Shown: positions 33,009 to 44,508, numbered from the stretch's first letter. The stretch is 64,000 nt of DNA from Cryptomeria japonica (GCF_030272615.1 NC_081410.1:138484849-138548848), one strand, 5' to 3'. Notes: generated by a model not told the origin, from the sequence alone. Numbers and translations: made by a program.

Positions 33009-34204
33009 GATAGAATCGATTAGGTTTGATTTGATAAGGTTGATTAGATAAATAACTGACAGTTTGTTGATATCAAGTTGCAGAAATATTTGGATATGCT
33101 GATTGTTGATTCTATTGAGGGAGATAGCATAAGATTTGAGCTAGGTCGATAATATCATGAGAGGGATGAGTCATCATTCTGATTGTGTATACTTGTGATG
33201 ATTCCTACGATAGATTTAATCTTGGATAAGATGAGCGTGTGGGATCCCATGCAATAATGAAATGCAAACTAAAATGCAAAAGAAAAATGTAATGATATGC
33301 AAATTATGACCGGACCAATCATTGGATTATTGCGTTTTTGTCATCATTGAGCTTTTTGAAATGTGGGAAGTGAGTGCAAACATCGATGGTATAATTAAAC
33401 CATGATGACCTGAGCACTTCTTTCCTGGATTTTGATATAGCAAGTTAGCACAAGCATTGAGGTATAATTGAACCAAGATGACCTGAGTGTTGTTTACGTA
33501 AAACAGGCAGTATTAATCATTTCAATACGCAAATCGGAAATGTCTTCAATGATATTCTGATGATCATGTCCCGAGACAAATTTGCACATATTAATGATTA
33601 ATTTTCAGACAACAAACAAAGAAAAATATTATGTTTCTTCTTGTTCCTCTAGCCAAAGACATCTTGGAGTCACTCAGAAATCATGATAGTGAAAAGCAAT
33701 TATAGAAAAGTTGAACAATCATGTTACAATCATTATCCAAAAATATATCATCCACTGAAAAATGTGTGATGTGCTTAGATTGATTTTGTGATAACTTGAT
33801 AGTTGATAGTTTGATCTCGTGTTCAATGTTGGATGTGTCTCAGTTTTTGCTTGATAAGAGTTGTCTAACTGTTGTTATCCTGTTTGATTTAGCTCAAAAT
33901 GATCAAGAGTTTGCCCCTAGCTAGGTGCAGGATTTTGCCCCAAGCGTAGAAACAAAGTCGTTGTGATATATCCAATGGTCCAAACCATGACAAGAAGCCA
34001 CCTGGGATGCTTGCGTATGTACAAAGGCTTTATGATGATCAACGTTGATGGAAAAATGAATGGATGCAAGTGGAAAAAATGCATGAACTAATAGATGGAA
34101 GAGCTAGCTGACAGATAGCGCCTGTTTGCCAGGTTTTCACCATCTGTTTTTATTGCACTTTTTCTCATATTTGATTTTTTTTTTTTTTTTTTTTTCTAAT
34201 TTTT

Positions 34205-34336
34205 CACTGTTTTTGATTTTTTTGATTTTTCACTGTTTTTGATTTTTCTGTTTTTTCACTGTTTTTGATTTTTCTGCTTTTTCGTTGTTTTTGATTTTTT
34301 TGCTTTTTCACTGTTTATGATTTTTCTTCTTTTTCA
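34205..34336. repeat. Five 26-bp T-rich tandem units
   Basis: CACTGTTTTTGATTTTT units start at 34205, 34231, 34257, 34283 (CGTTG variant) and 34309: an exact 26-bp period. The array abuts the C-terminal end of the integrase frame and follows a long T run (34177-34196). Confidence 0.9.
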
Positions 34337-35659
34337 GACAAAACTTTTTTATATGCATGCTATTGATGGGTTCTTCAAGTTGATCTTTGTCTTGTGTTGA
34401 TAGCTGATATGCTCCTGACCCAAATACTGTTGTGATCACAAATGGACCTAACCAGTTTGGTTCAAACTTTCCTTTCTTTTCTCGATCTGCCTGGTTGCGT
34501 GGATTTTCTTTTAGCACTAGTTCTCCCACTTGAAAGACTCGTGGTTTGACCCTGTGATTTTAAATTCGTCACATTCTTTGCTGATATACCTTTAGATGAT
34601 CAAAGACATTTTGTCTTCATTCATGGATTAGTTCTAACTCTTGTAGTCTAGATACTCATTGTTCTTCATCTGAGATAAGACCTTTTAGTGATACACGTAG
34701 AGAGGGTATCTCTACTTCGATTGGCAATATGGCTTCTGATCCATATACAAGAGAGAAAGGTGTGGCACCTGTCGGTGTGTGGATACTGGTGCGGTAGGCC
34801 CAGAGAGCAGGGTTTAGTTGAATATGCCAATCTTTCCCAGCATCGTTCATTGTCTTCTTAAGGATTTTCAGAATAGTTTTGTTAGATGCTATTGCCTACC
34901 CATTTCCCTGTGGATAATAGGGTGTGGAGAATCTATGTTGGACCTTAAACTTTTCACATAGCTCTTATACATCCTGATTTTTTAATGGTCGCTCATTATC
35001 AATAATAATGGTCATTGGTATTCCGTAGCGACATATGATATAATTCAAGATAAATGCAACAATTTGTTTTCCTATCATATTTATGAGAGGTACAACCCCT
35101 CAATCCATTTTGTGAAATATTCTGTAGCTACAAGGATGAATTTGTGTCCATTAGATGGGGAAGGATTTATCTTTCCAACTAGATCAAGAACCCATTGACA
35201 AAAAGGCCAAGATGTTGCTAAAGCATGAAGTTCTTGTGCTAGTGCATGGATCAAATTCCCATGGATCTGACATTGTTTGCATGTTTGAGCTATCTGAAAA
35301 GAATCTCATTCCATGGTTGGCCAATAATAACCCAAGCGTATGAGTTTTTTCAAAAGGGTAAGACCACTTGAATGAGTGCCACAAATGTCATTATGGACTT
35401 CATGTAAGGCCTTCTTAGATTCTTCTTGTTCAAGACATCTTAAAAGAGTACCGTCTAGACTTCGTTTAAATAGTGTATCTGCGACAAGAGTAAAATGGGA
35501 CGATTGGCGAATAAAGTTTCTCTTTTGATTCTTTGATAAGTCAGGAGGTAAGATGTTATCTTTCAGGTATTTGTAAGTTTGGCCATAGCGGGAGGAATCA
35601 TGTCCAATAAGTTGATAGATGGTTTGGGAATCAGGACAATTAAAGGCAGGATGAAACAA
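34308..35659 (-). pseudogene. gypsy-2 integrase
   Basis: Starts with a pre-integrase and zinc-binding part: DTLFKRSLDGTLLRCLEQEE, VHNDICGTHSSGLTLLKKLI, GYYWPTME. WVLDLVGKINP holds the first Asp and an IIIDNERP-like word the second, both in broken frames. At the third position the expected E-A-S-N-K reads I-A-S-N-K after a stop, so the catalytic Glu is lost. DWHIQLNPALWAYRTSIHTP and a C-terminal domain (FEPNWLGPFVITTVFGSGAY) follow. The end of the frame runs into the 26-bp array. Confidence 0.85.
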
Positions 35660-35695
35660 ATCTTCTACCAGGAATTCATAATGTTGTTGATTTTC

Positions 35696-36058
35696 CTATG
35701 TCTGCAATAGAGAAGCTAGTGTTGCCATGGTGTCTGTTGCTTTGTTGTCATTTCGTGGAATCTGTTGGAAAGTTATTTCTAGAAAGTATTTCTTGATATC
35801 CTCCACCATCTTTTTATAAGGCATGAGTTTGTCATCTTTTGTTTGATAGTCATCATTGATTTGATTGATAACGAGCTGAGAGTCTCCAAAGATCTGAAGT
35901 TGTTTAATGTTCCATTCTACAACCATTTTGATACCTGTAACCAAAGCTTCATACTCTGCGGTATTATTGGTGCATGGAAAGCTTAATTTGTATGCTTTTG
36001 GGATGGTATGACCTTGTGGTGTGATAAATAGAATGCCCTTATCCATGTTGTGTATCAT
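35696..36058 (-). pseudogene. gypsy-2 archaeal-type RNase H (aRNH)
   Basis: GILFITPQGHTIPKAYKLSF, CTNNTAEYEALVTGIKMVVE (catalytic Glu), LQIFGDSQLVINQIND (catalytic Asp) and PRNDNKATDTMATLASLL make a clear RNase HI-type domain of the kind gained by Tat-lineage gypsy elements. It helps degrade the RNA template. The N-terminal strand with the first catalytic Asp is missing: the frame opens at about 36060 straight after linker sequence, which marks a deletion junction. Integrase follows, as is usual for Tat elements. Confidence 0.85.
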
Positions 36059-37060
36059 TATTGATGCTTACTCCTAGTCTGATATTTGGGTGATGTATTG
36101 TAAGGTATGGATCGAACCCTGGAATGTCTGTATCTGAACAAGTAAAATTGACTTGCCATCTTTTGAATGGTTTCAAATATTGTTGCCTTGATAGAGAAAT
36201 TGCTGGATGTAGATCAGTCGTGTCAATGATAACTGCCTCTGCTTGTTCTATTAGGATAGATAACTTCTTTTGATAGTATTTAGGTAAGGTGTCAAATCTC
36301 CCATCTTCCAGCGCCTCAAGGATGTTTTCACCGTTAGATGCGTCCTTTATTTTTACTCTTTTCCGGTTTAATGTTGCCAATAAATGGTTTTCAACATTAG
36401 ACTTGATATTGTTTTCTTTATTTTCAATTTTGCGACTAGGAGATTTGGCACCCACTTGACTCAAAGATACATTAGCGGAATCCCTGGTGAAAGTTGTCGT
36501 GGGTTTGATTTCATCAAGATATAAGGATATGGCATGGTCATTAGGTAAGGTATTGATATCAGTATGTTCTTCATTTTCCCAGTCCATAGGTTCAGGATAG
36601 CTTAGGGATAAATGATCTTCAGGTTGAATAGTTTCAAAGATATTAGGGGTCATGATAGAGATGTCAGAGCTTTCAATATGTATTTCCATGTCTAGACGAT
36701 GCTCTCATCAAAATGACCTCATATAAGAAAATCCTGATCGTCCTCGGTTAAGTCCATGTCAGCCGAATGTGATTCTAATTCAAGTGAACTAGTTCGTAAT
36801 GTTTTCCCTGCATACGCGTGAACTACATCGACTACTATATCTGCTTCTTCATCCTTCTCAATTTGAAGTTGCTCTAGTTTGTTTTTCCATGATAGCAAAT
36901 ATTCTCTGGTCCCTTGATCTCTTAGCTGTATTTGTTTTTCCATGTTTGACAAAATTGATGCAAATGATTGTTCCTTGGATTGTGTGCTTGAAGCTACTAC
37001 CTCTTTGTTATGTGAAACAATGACCTCTTGAGCTGATTTCAGGTTATTACAACATTGCAA
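36039..37060 (-). pseudogene. gypsy-2 linker downstream of protease
   Basis: Two frames (36719-37060 and 36039-36689) read as a low-similarity acidic linker: a possible coiled coil (LSNMEKQIQLRDQGTREYLL), then PEPMDWENEEHTDINTLPND and FDTLPKYYQKKLSILIEQAE. In complete elements this region leads into RT. Here it runs directly to the truncated RNase H. I see no catalytic motif. Confidence 0.55.
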
Positions 37061-37139
37061 TGGATTTGAGTCTGCTGATATTGTGATTTCATGTTCATTG
37101 TGTGGAAATTTTAAGCATTGATGACATGTTGATGTAATA

Positions 37140-37441
37140 GTTTGTATGTCCTATATCCATGGTCTTCCCAAAAGTATGTTGTATGGTAGGTCCATGTCTA
37201 GAACTTGACATGTTGTGTCCTTCTACAAAGGTCCCATTGTGATGGGTAATATCACCATTCCTTTAGATGAATGCTCTTCTTCATTATGTGCTTTGATTTT
37301 TATCCTTTTTCGGGGATCAACTGCATCTTCTGAATAGCCTAGAGCACAAACAAGATTCATAGAGCAAATGTTCAAGCCAACTCCCCCATCTATTAGGACA
37401 TGTTTAACAAGTGTTCTATGAATGAGGACTTTAATTTGCAA
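37140..37441 (-). pseudogene. gypsy-2 protease
   Basis: VKHVLIDGGVGLNICSMNLV carries the retropepsin-like Asp site (D-G-G instead of D-S/T-G, a form common in Tat elements). The fold end, YNILLGRPW, follows on the same strand across a stop. The gag that should lie upstream is not readable. Confidence 0.75.
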
Positions 37442-38585
37442 GAGAGCGTTATGGGGATGCTACAATGAATTAATGCTTGGATGTGAAGGAGATGAGCTTT
37501 GAATAGGATCCTTTGAAATAGGTTTGATGGCAATTATGGATATCCCTTGGGGAACTTTATCTTTGGATGTATTGTTTGGCAAGGATGCTATGGAAGGTTC
37601 TTGGAAGCTTTCAAGAGGTGTAGAAATAGATGCCTTTGGATAATAAATTTGCTTATAGGGGGATGAGCCATTGCTAGACATAGGTTGTACGATTTTGACC
37701 TTCTTTAGCCAAGTCCTTTAGGGATCTTTTTAAGAGTTGCATAAAAGAGCCACCTTTCTTTTGAGATGTATTTGAATCCCTGTGAGGTTTTAACATAGTT
37801 GGATTTTGATTTTGAACTTGTTTGATTGCTCTAATATGTTATCTTGTTATGTCTTCTTCTTGTGTTTTGCTTTGGTATGTCATATTGATATGATTTTTAG
37901 CTATTCCCTATGTTTCAGTGATCTTATGTCTCTGCGCTCTTATTAAAATGGGCATTGTGTTTGATATTGTGCTAGGATTTGATTGTCTAAAAGGTTGTTT
38001 TGATAAGTGATCAACTATCAAGGTAGATATGATAGAATGATAGGACATGCAAAGATAGTTCAAGTGTTTAAAAGCTTGCAATTTTTTTTGATCTTCGGTT
38101 TTGGAGTGCAATGATGGTGATTTGATAAGAACCAAGTCCAATAGGAACGATATATCCTATGATGTGGGACAAGATTATCCTGACCAAACGTTTCAGTTTC
38201 ATGATAAAGGATGATTGATCTTGATGAAACTATGTTTGAGTGATCAGTTTACCAAAGAGGGTGATAATGCACTTTGAGATGTTTAGATCTTGAACTTGTT
38301 GAGGGTGAGCACTTGAAAATATTAAGGTGTATAATTTCTAAAGTCTGATTTTGACGGATGATAACTTGACCAAGCAAACAAAGGAGACAATCCAAGCACA
38401 TAATAACAAATAACAGGTGTTTATGTTTACTGCAAATTGATCAGGCAGAAATGACAAATCTGAAACGGGCATGAAGGACACAACTTTGGACTGACAAATG
38501 TAGGGTTTCGTACGACAGGATATGCAGCTTAGAATGACCAAACTTACAAGACCATATGACCAATCAGAGATTTCATGTAAAAAGC
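37442..38585 (-). other. gypsy-2 gag-side remnant, poorly readable
   Basis: A Ser/Pro-rich piece at 37460-37681 (YYPKASISTPLESFQEPS) may be the gag-protease junction. No zinc knuckle or capsid motif is seen up to the 22-bp array. Confidence 0.4.
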
Positions 38586-38588
38586 AGT

Positions 38589-38910
38589 ATTTCGTACGAC
38601 ACAGAATGTTGTGTAGTAAGACGAAAGATTCTGTGTAGTACTACACAAGATGTTGTGTAGTATGACAAAAGATTTTGTGTAGTACTACACAAGATGCTGT
38701 GTAGTACTACAAAATTTTTTGTGTAGTACTACAAAAGATTGTGTAGTATGACAAAATATTCTGTGTAGTACTACAAAAGATTCTATGTAGTACGACAAAA
38801 GATTATGTGTCGTACGACAAAAGATTCTGTGTAGTACAACAAAATATTCTGTGTCGTACGACACAAGATTCTGTGTAGTACGACAAAAGATTTTATGTAA
38901 ACAGGTTCAT
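38589..38910. repeat. 22-bp tandem array, ~14 units, palindromic core
   Basis: GTGTAGTA/GTGTCGTA words start at 38611, 38633, 38655, 38677, 38699, 38721, 38741, 38763, 38785, 38807, 38829, 38851, 38873 and 38895: steps of exactly 22 bp except one of 20. Unit cores are GTAGTACTAC or TCGTACGA, both self-complementary. Related TCGTACGA words are scattered from 38.5 to 40.2 kb. Confidence 0.95.
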
Positions 38911-40273
38911 ATGATAGAGAACCTAACTCGTACGACAGATAACCAGACAAAGATAAAAAAATGTTTGTTTGGTTGAATTTTTGATAACTAAAGTTTAATG
39001 TTTTGCTTATGTCTTCCATTTTTTCGATGTTTGATTTGTCGATGTAGGGATGAATACACAACAAACACATGATATGATAAGTGAGTCCAAGCATGCTAAA
39101 CCCTAAGGAAGTTGGTTGAGAATGAAAACCTTTGCTTGCTGACTTAGGTACACAAACAATAGCTAATCAAAATACGACCGTTGAGTCTCACACAATGGAT
39201 TCTCAACGTCGTATTATCCGACTCCAAATGCTAATGGGGGCACGATATGGAAAGTGTCTTGGGAGAGTTACTATCTCTCTTGCACAAAGATTATCACCCT
39301 TTCGGAGGTGAATCAAGTAGCTTCTATTTTAATCGACACTAGTAAGGGATCCGTTCAGTGCATCAGGGTATAAACTCCCAGCCTTGAAAACCAAGGTTTG
39401 ATATACCCAAAGGTACGAAGGAGAGATATTCCCAAGCACTTCCGTTGCTTTGATTTTCATCAAAAACACATTTATTTTATAGTGGGTTGGATTACTTGGC
39501 GTTAGCCGTTCCCATTTAGGTCATTCCCCTCTCACCGACCTTAATGGCTAAGAGTTATTACTCCTCGGGAGGGCAGGCCTGCTAAAGAAATGCACTAATG
39601 AAAGCAAAAGACGAGTCTAGCTTTCTGATCACCTAAGAAAGGTGAGAACATACTCGCCTATCATCAAAGACATGAAATACATGATTGTTCATTTCCTTTA
39701 GCAAAATTGAAGTGTGCCTAGAAAACTTTAATGAATACACAAAGTTTAGTCGGATTCATAGGCAACCTGCAAAATAGATCCATTAGTAGTTATTGATTGG
39801 TTTTTGAATTATGTCTTTGACAAGCGTATCTTCATCAATTGTCCTGCAGAAAAGAGTTAGGTTGCCAAAAATCTCACAAACAAATCAGGGGTAGAATTAT
39901 AAAATTTCATATTAGAATTAGAAAACCCTAACATGTAGTCTGTTAAAAATCACAGAGACAGAGACTCGTACGACATGATTTATCAGATAAAATGACAAAT
40001 ATTTAGATCTCTGACACAAGCCAAAACCAGCTCGTATGACACATAATTATGCTAGTACGAATAAAGAATTTGCAACATAGAGATTCGTACAACATGCATT
40101 TAGCTCTAATACGACAAGGAAAAGGAGCTTGTACAAGTCAGGATGAAGTTTCGTACTAGACTAAAAGGTAGTTCGTACAAGTTGGAAAATCAACTCGTAC
40201 GACATTTTGATTATGTCTCGACAAAGATGGATGTTTGTTGAAGCTTGAGAGGCCAAAAATGATGATTCCAGCC
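38911..40273. other. gypsy-2 leader region, no gene seen
   Basis: Non-coding in all frames read. It contains dispersed CGTACGACA-like words near 38929, 39968, 40032, 40086, 40150, 40170 and 40196. Confidence 0.5.
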
Positions 40274-40288
40274 CCACAGTGGGTGCCA
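40271..40288 (-). promoter_or_regulatory. gypsy-2 primer binding site
   Basis: On the minus strand TGGCACCCACTGTGGGGC lies 3 nt inside the 5' LTR, in the TGG-initial form of tRNA primer sites of plant gypsy elements. The tRNA was not identified. Confidence 0.7.
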
Positions 40289-40291
40289 AAA

Positions 40292-41293
40292 TGTCATGCT
40301 TTGTGAAGTGAACCTGTTCCTGCAAACACAATACACTCAATAAATAATTACAAGCAATGGTTAGTGAATTAAATCAAAGAAAGACAAAACCATAGCTAAG
40401 CGATCTATCGCCTCCTAGTAAATGCGAGCATGAATTTTGCTCTCAAATCTGGTTATGTAAATTCCACTGACTTGACTACACTTAAATGGAGGATTTAAAT
40501 GATGAAGATGCGTGATCTAGGAATGATAGCATGATTAAGCTAGAATGAAGATGCAATTAAGCTAAGATTTGAACATGATAACAATGCTTGAAATGATAAA
40601 CTAGAAGCTAGATGCCTATAGTAACAATGCTTGAATGCAAAATGAGATGAATCAAAATGATATGAAATTGGGACCCTTTGTGTTCCAAAATGAGGTCTAT
40701 TAATAGGATTTCCCAAGGCTAGGGATGATGTGGCATGAATCAACGATCGAGATTTGATTTGAAGATATCAATGGTTAAATTGGAGGTGGGTTTAGAAGAG
40801 GTTGGATGAAAGGGGACAATTGTCATCTCTATGGTGACACGTGTCAAGAGGCTTCTAGAAGAGGTTAGATGAGAGGGAACACTTAGTGACAAGTGTCACA
40901 AAGCTTCTAGAAGAGGTTGGATGAAAGGGGACATGGGTAAACGGAATGGGTTAGGTTTAGAAGAGGCTAGGTTAGGTGGTTAAAAGTTAGGAGAATTTGA
41001 ATTTTAAAAATTCAAATAATAGGAAAAGGCTAATTAATTTCAACAACTCATGAATTTGATTTGTTTTAATTAATTAGGGGATTTAAAAGAAATGATTTTG
41101 ATGGGGGGAATTAATTAATTAAAGAGGATTATTGAAATGAACCTATTAAATAAATCCTTAGATTTATTAATAATTAGATGAAAAGGGGAATTTAATCAAA
41201 TTGCTTAGTGAATTCAATTAAATTGGGAAGGGGGATTAATTGAATAATTGCTTATTTAATTAATTATCTTCAGACCATTTTTAGGTGTATACA
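40292..41293 (-). repeat. gypsy-2 5' LTR
   Basis: Direct repeat of 31505-32539, ending TATACA at 41293, followed by the duplicated target ATTAC. Confidence 0.92.
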
Positions 41294-41699
41294 ATTACAA
41301 TGCCTACTACAACCAGTGTGGAGTCACAATCCTTGAACATCTTCTTTTGCAAGACTATTGGTGAACAAAGTTCCATGCAGCCATTCCAGGCGATTCCACA
41401 TTTTGACTTGTCAATTTCAAACACATGGTTGCTCAATATTGGCAATGTTAATATGTAGTTGTAGGGTAATTCTAATAGTATGTAGTGGTATTTCTGGTGA
41501 TACTATGTACAAGAGTAATTTTGATTATGTTAGTACTTGTGATGTTTGTAATAATAATGCTGGAGGGACAAATTTGTAGCCAATAGACACAAATACAGAG
41601 AGCCAAGCTCCTCCATTGAGGAGGTCCACCTTGGAGCATTGGCCTCTGGCTAAGTTAGACAACTATTAGTTGCTGATCTTTGATTAATAAAAGTTAGCT

Positions 41700-42294
41700 A
41701 TCAACCATGAAAAATGGATGGATTTTCTGAAGGAGGAAATGGATTCACTCATGGAAAATCATACTTGGGATTTGGTGAAGCTTCCACCTAATTGAAGAGC
41801 ATTGAAGAATCGATGGGTGTATAGAATGAAAGAAGAAGAGGGAGGAAATAAATTGTATTGAGCCGAATTGGAAATAAAGGGGTATGATCAACGAAAGGGG
41901 ATAGAATTTAATGAGATTTTTTCACTGGTTGTGAAGATGACCACTATTCAAGCAGTTTTCAGCTTGGCAACAATGTATGACCTCAAACTTGAGCAACTTG
42001 ATGTCAAAACTGCATTTCTCCATGTCAACATAGAAGATGAGTTATATATGCACCAACTTGAAGGTTTCGAGAAACAAGGACAAGAGGATTTGTTTTGTAG
42101 ATTAAGGAGAAGTTTGTATGGGCTCAAACAAGCTCCACGATAATGGTACCTTAAGTTTGATTCCTTCATTCCTGAGCATCATTTCACACACTACAAATAT
42201 GATCCTTGAGTTTACTACAAGGTTTTGGGTAATGGTGAGTTTGTTTTATTGCTCCTCTATGTTGATGATATGCTAGTGATTGACACTAGAATGA
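41700..42294 (+). pseudogene. Copia reverse transcriptase, first part
   Basis: Resumes the copia element after gypsy-2. EKWMDFLKEEMDSLMENHTW opens the RT domain; KGIEFNEIFSLVVKMTTIQ, LEQLDVKTAFLHVNIEDELY (first catalytic Asp) and [15 protein letters not shown] follow, then LLLYVDDMLV (catalytic YVDD intact, about 42.26 kb). Stops near 41.79, 41.86 and 42.14 kb break the frame. Confidence 0.88.
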
Positions 42295-43217
42295 GTGTTG
42301 CGTGTTGTTCGTGATTTGAAGCAACAATTATCTCATAAGTTTGCAATGAAGGATTTGGGGGTAGTGAAGAGTACTCTTGGTGTGACAATAATTAGGGATA
42401 GATGGAAGAGAGAGATCGGATTGTCACAAGAGAAATACATTGACAAGGTCTTGGATAGGTTTAACATGAAGAGTGCTAAGATTGCAAGCACACCACTTGA
42501 TCACTTTCGTTTATCCTCTGAAATGTGTCCCAAAACACAAGAAGACCAAGAAGACATGAGATGTATTCCATATTCATTAGTTGTTGGGAGTCTCATGTAT
42601 ACCATGGTGTGCGCTCATCCTAACATTTCCCATACAGTGGGAATAGTGAGTAGATTTATGAGTAATCTGGGTAAAACTCACTGGCAAGCAGTGAAGTGGA
42701 TATTACAGTATTTGAAAGACACTTTAAATTATGTTTTGTTCTTTGGAGGGAGAGATGCACAGTTGCAAGGTTTTGTTGGGCTGGTGACTTGGATAAATGA
42801 AGATCAAGTACAGGTTACGCTTTTACATTTGCTAGGGTAGCGACCAGTTGGGTCTCTAGATTGCAACAAGTGGTTGCACTCTCCACTACCAAGGTTGAAT
42901 ACATCACTCTAATTGAAGGTGTGAAGAAAATGATACGATTCCAGTGATTATTGAGTGAATTGGGATGCAAGAAAAAGGTTTTCACTCTCTTTTGTGATAC
43001 CAATAGCACTATTCACTTTGCTAAGAATGCAACATTCCACAATCAAACTAAGCCAATTGATTTGCAGCATCACTTCACTTGAAGTGTGCTTGAGGAGGGA
43101 AAGTTGCAAGTTGAAAAGATCCATACCAAGGTGAATCCGACTAATACATTGACAAAGATTGTTTCGAGGGAGAAGCTTGAGGCTTGCAAGGCTTCTCTTG
43201 ACATTGTTAAGATGTAA
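42295..43217 (+). pseudogene. Copia RT thumb and RNase H
   Basis: HKFAMKDLGVVKSTLGVTII, IGLSQEKYIDKVLDRFNMK and YSLVVGSLMYTMVCAHPNIS are the standard RT thumb/connection of Tnt1-like elements. The RNase H follows through broken frames (VVALSTTKVEY, FCDTNSTIHFAKN), ending LDIVKM and TAA at about 43217. The polypurine tract and 3' LTR lie directly downstream. Confidence 0.85.
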
Positions 43218-43283
43218 CAATAGGCATGAATTGGGGGAACACCTTTGTGACTTGCAGTAGTGGTTAGACTTTAAGTGGGAGAT

Positions 43284-43592
43284 TGTTAGATGGTGAAGTC
43301 CAATAGGTAGATATTTGGACTCTTCATTAGATGATTGTTGGCATTCGTCTCTTTCAAGACTTGTATTAAAATTTGTGGATAATTTAATCATGTATTGCAA
43401 GTCATAATAAGCTTGCTACTATATGTACAAACTAAATGGTGATATTAATACAAAGATTTTCGCTGCTCTAGTGGATTTAGCCAAATTGGTGAACCACATA
43501 AACTCTGGTGTTGTGTTTCTCTATTTGTTTTTGTCCTTCATTTTTTTGTTTCTGATTTTGTTAATTATTTTATTTCCACTTAATATTCAACG
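43284..43592 (+). repeat. Copia 3' LTR
   Basis: Pairs with 28390-28698. The right terminus is CG instead of CA, a C-to-T-type change on the other strand. AATCT follows. Confidence 0.9.
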
Positions 43593-43919
43593 AATCTCAC
43601 ATATGCTTTAAAGTAAGTTGGGGTTTCATCTCATGTATGCTTTTATTCTTTATTGAATACCAATTAATTGAGCTTTTCATCCAATATGATGGGTAAACAT
43701 TTGTAGGATGAATCCATTCTCAAAATTTATTTGGTTACAATATAATAGTTTCATTTTAATTTGGAAAATGTCTTTATTGTTAACAAGCTTTTCTGCAACA
43801 TTCATTCATTTGGAATTGGAAATGGGATTCTTGCTAGTATTTTTTAGTCATTTTGTGATTGAATGTAACAATTTTACAGTAATGATCTTGTTCAAATGTT
43901 CAAAAATAAATGAAAATTT

Positions 43920-44110
43920 GATTTTTCAAAATCAAAGAATAAATAAGTTTTATAGAGATCTTAGAACTCAATTACAACAAAATTTCATTGAAGATTCTTA
44001 CAAATAATCCCCGATAAATTTCAGGAAGCTGCAAAGCATTTTGGAGAAAAAATAGTTAAAGTTTGTATGGATCAAATGGAAACATTTGAAATGTCTTTGG
44101 ACATGTAGTG
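43920..44110 (+). pseudogene. Exon-like scrap of an unrecognised protein gene
   Basis: After a one-base frame change the plus strand reads INKFYRDLRTQLQQNFIEDS, then PDKFQEAAKHFGEKIVKVCM and DQMETFEMSLDM followed by TAG at about 44108. The composition is like a normal soluble helical protein and unlike the retroelement proteins around it. AATTTCAGGAAGC at about 44.02 kb resembles a 3' splice site. I do not recognise the family. It ends just before the truncated LTR at 44130. Confidence 0.35.
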
Positions 44111-44129
44111 TCGTGGTTAAAACACTTCG

Positions 44130-44317
44130 TATACCAAGTTGGCTTACAAATAGTTAATTACATTTACAAAACAATTCACATAAACAAAACTTTATCCCAT
44201 GTCAGCTTGAGTGCTGGTGTCTGTCGGTGCATGTAGAAACCTATTGCCAGTTGGTCGCCAGTTGGTTTCCATCAATGACAACATCAACTATTCTCATTAG
44301 AGTGTAGAATGCCAACA
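44130..44317 (-). repeat. Truncated 3' LTR of the 44-50 kb element
   Basis: Matches the last ~240 bp of 49369-50172, with an internal deletion of roughly 55 bp. It stops abruptly at 44130 beside the exon-like scrap. Confidence 0.85.
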
Positions 44318-44462
44318 ATCTCCCCCTTTGGCATTGATGGCAACACTCATGGGAAAAATACAAAATTGCTATCCTAAAACTGAAATCCAAAAAGATGTGC
44401 TCCCCCTGAGCAAGTGATCTCCTCTGTACATGCAATTTTCTCTCCACTACTCCCCCTTTGAC
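44318..44462 (-). promoter_or_regulatory. Multiple polypurine tracts
   Basis: On the element strand, AAAGGGGGAGAT (at 44318), CAGGGGGAGCAC (about 44400) and TCAAAGGGGGAGTA (about 44450) follow one another before the LTR. Repeated tracts at this place are a known Sirevirus trait. Confidence 0.65.
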
Positions 44463-44508
44463 ATCAATGACAAAGGATGTCATAAATAATCAAAAGAATA
44501 CAAAAATG

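Larger units (their letters stand above)
31505..41293 (-). mobile_element. Ty3/gypsy element (gypsy-2), Tat-like, RT-less
   Basis: LTRs 31505-32539 and 40292-41293 (about 1.0 kb) begin TGTC and end TATA or TACA. The target duplication ATTAC is perfect (31500-31504 and 41294-41298). On the minus strand the order is primer site, long non-coding leader with tandem arrays, protease, linker, archaeal-type RNase H, integrase, polypurine tract. RT and the gypsy RNase H are missing. It sits inside the copia element between integrase and RT. Confidence 0.92.
28390..43592 (+). mobile_element. Ty1/copia element (Tnt1/Tork-like) split by gypsy-2
   Basis: Short LTRs 28390-28698 and 43284-43592 (309 bp each) start TGTTAG and end TTCAACA or TTCAACG. 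The 5-bp target duplication AATCT is perfect (28385-28389 and 43593-43597). Order gag, protease, integrase, RT, RNase H is the copia order. Purine-rich AAGTGGGAGA precedes the 3' LTR. Removing gypsy-2 and its duplication leaves about 5.4 kb, a normal copia length. Confidence 0.92.

Noticed and set aside
38589-38910. CRISPR-like array
   Set aside because: Units are contiguous 22-bp tandem repeats without unique spacers, in a plant retroelement.
38783-39094. 103-codon minus-strand frame at the 22-bp array
   Set aside because: A large part is translated tandem repeat and there is no domain; chance frame.
43708-44007. 99-codon plus-strand frame with hydrophobic start
   Set aside because: The first two thirds look like random AT-rich translation; only the last part joins the exon-like scrap.
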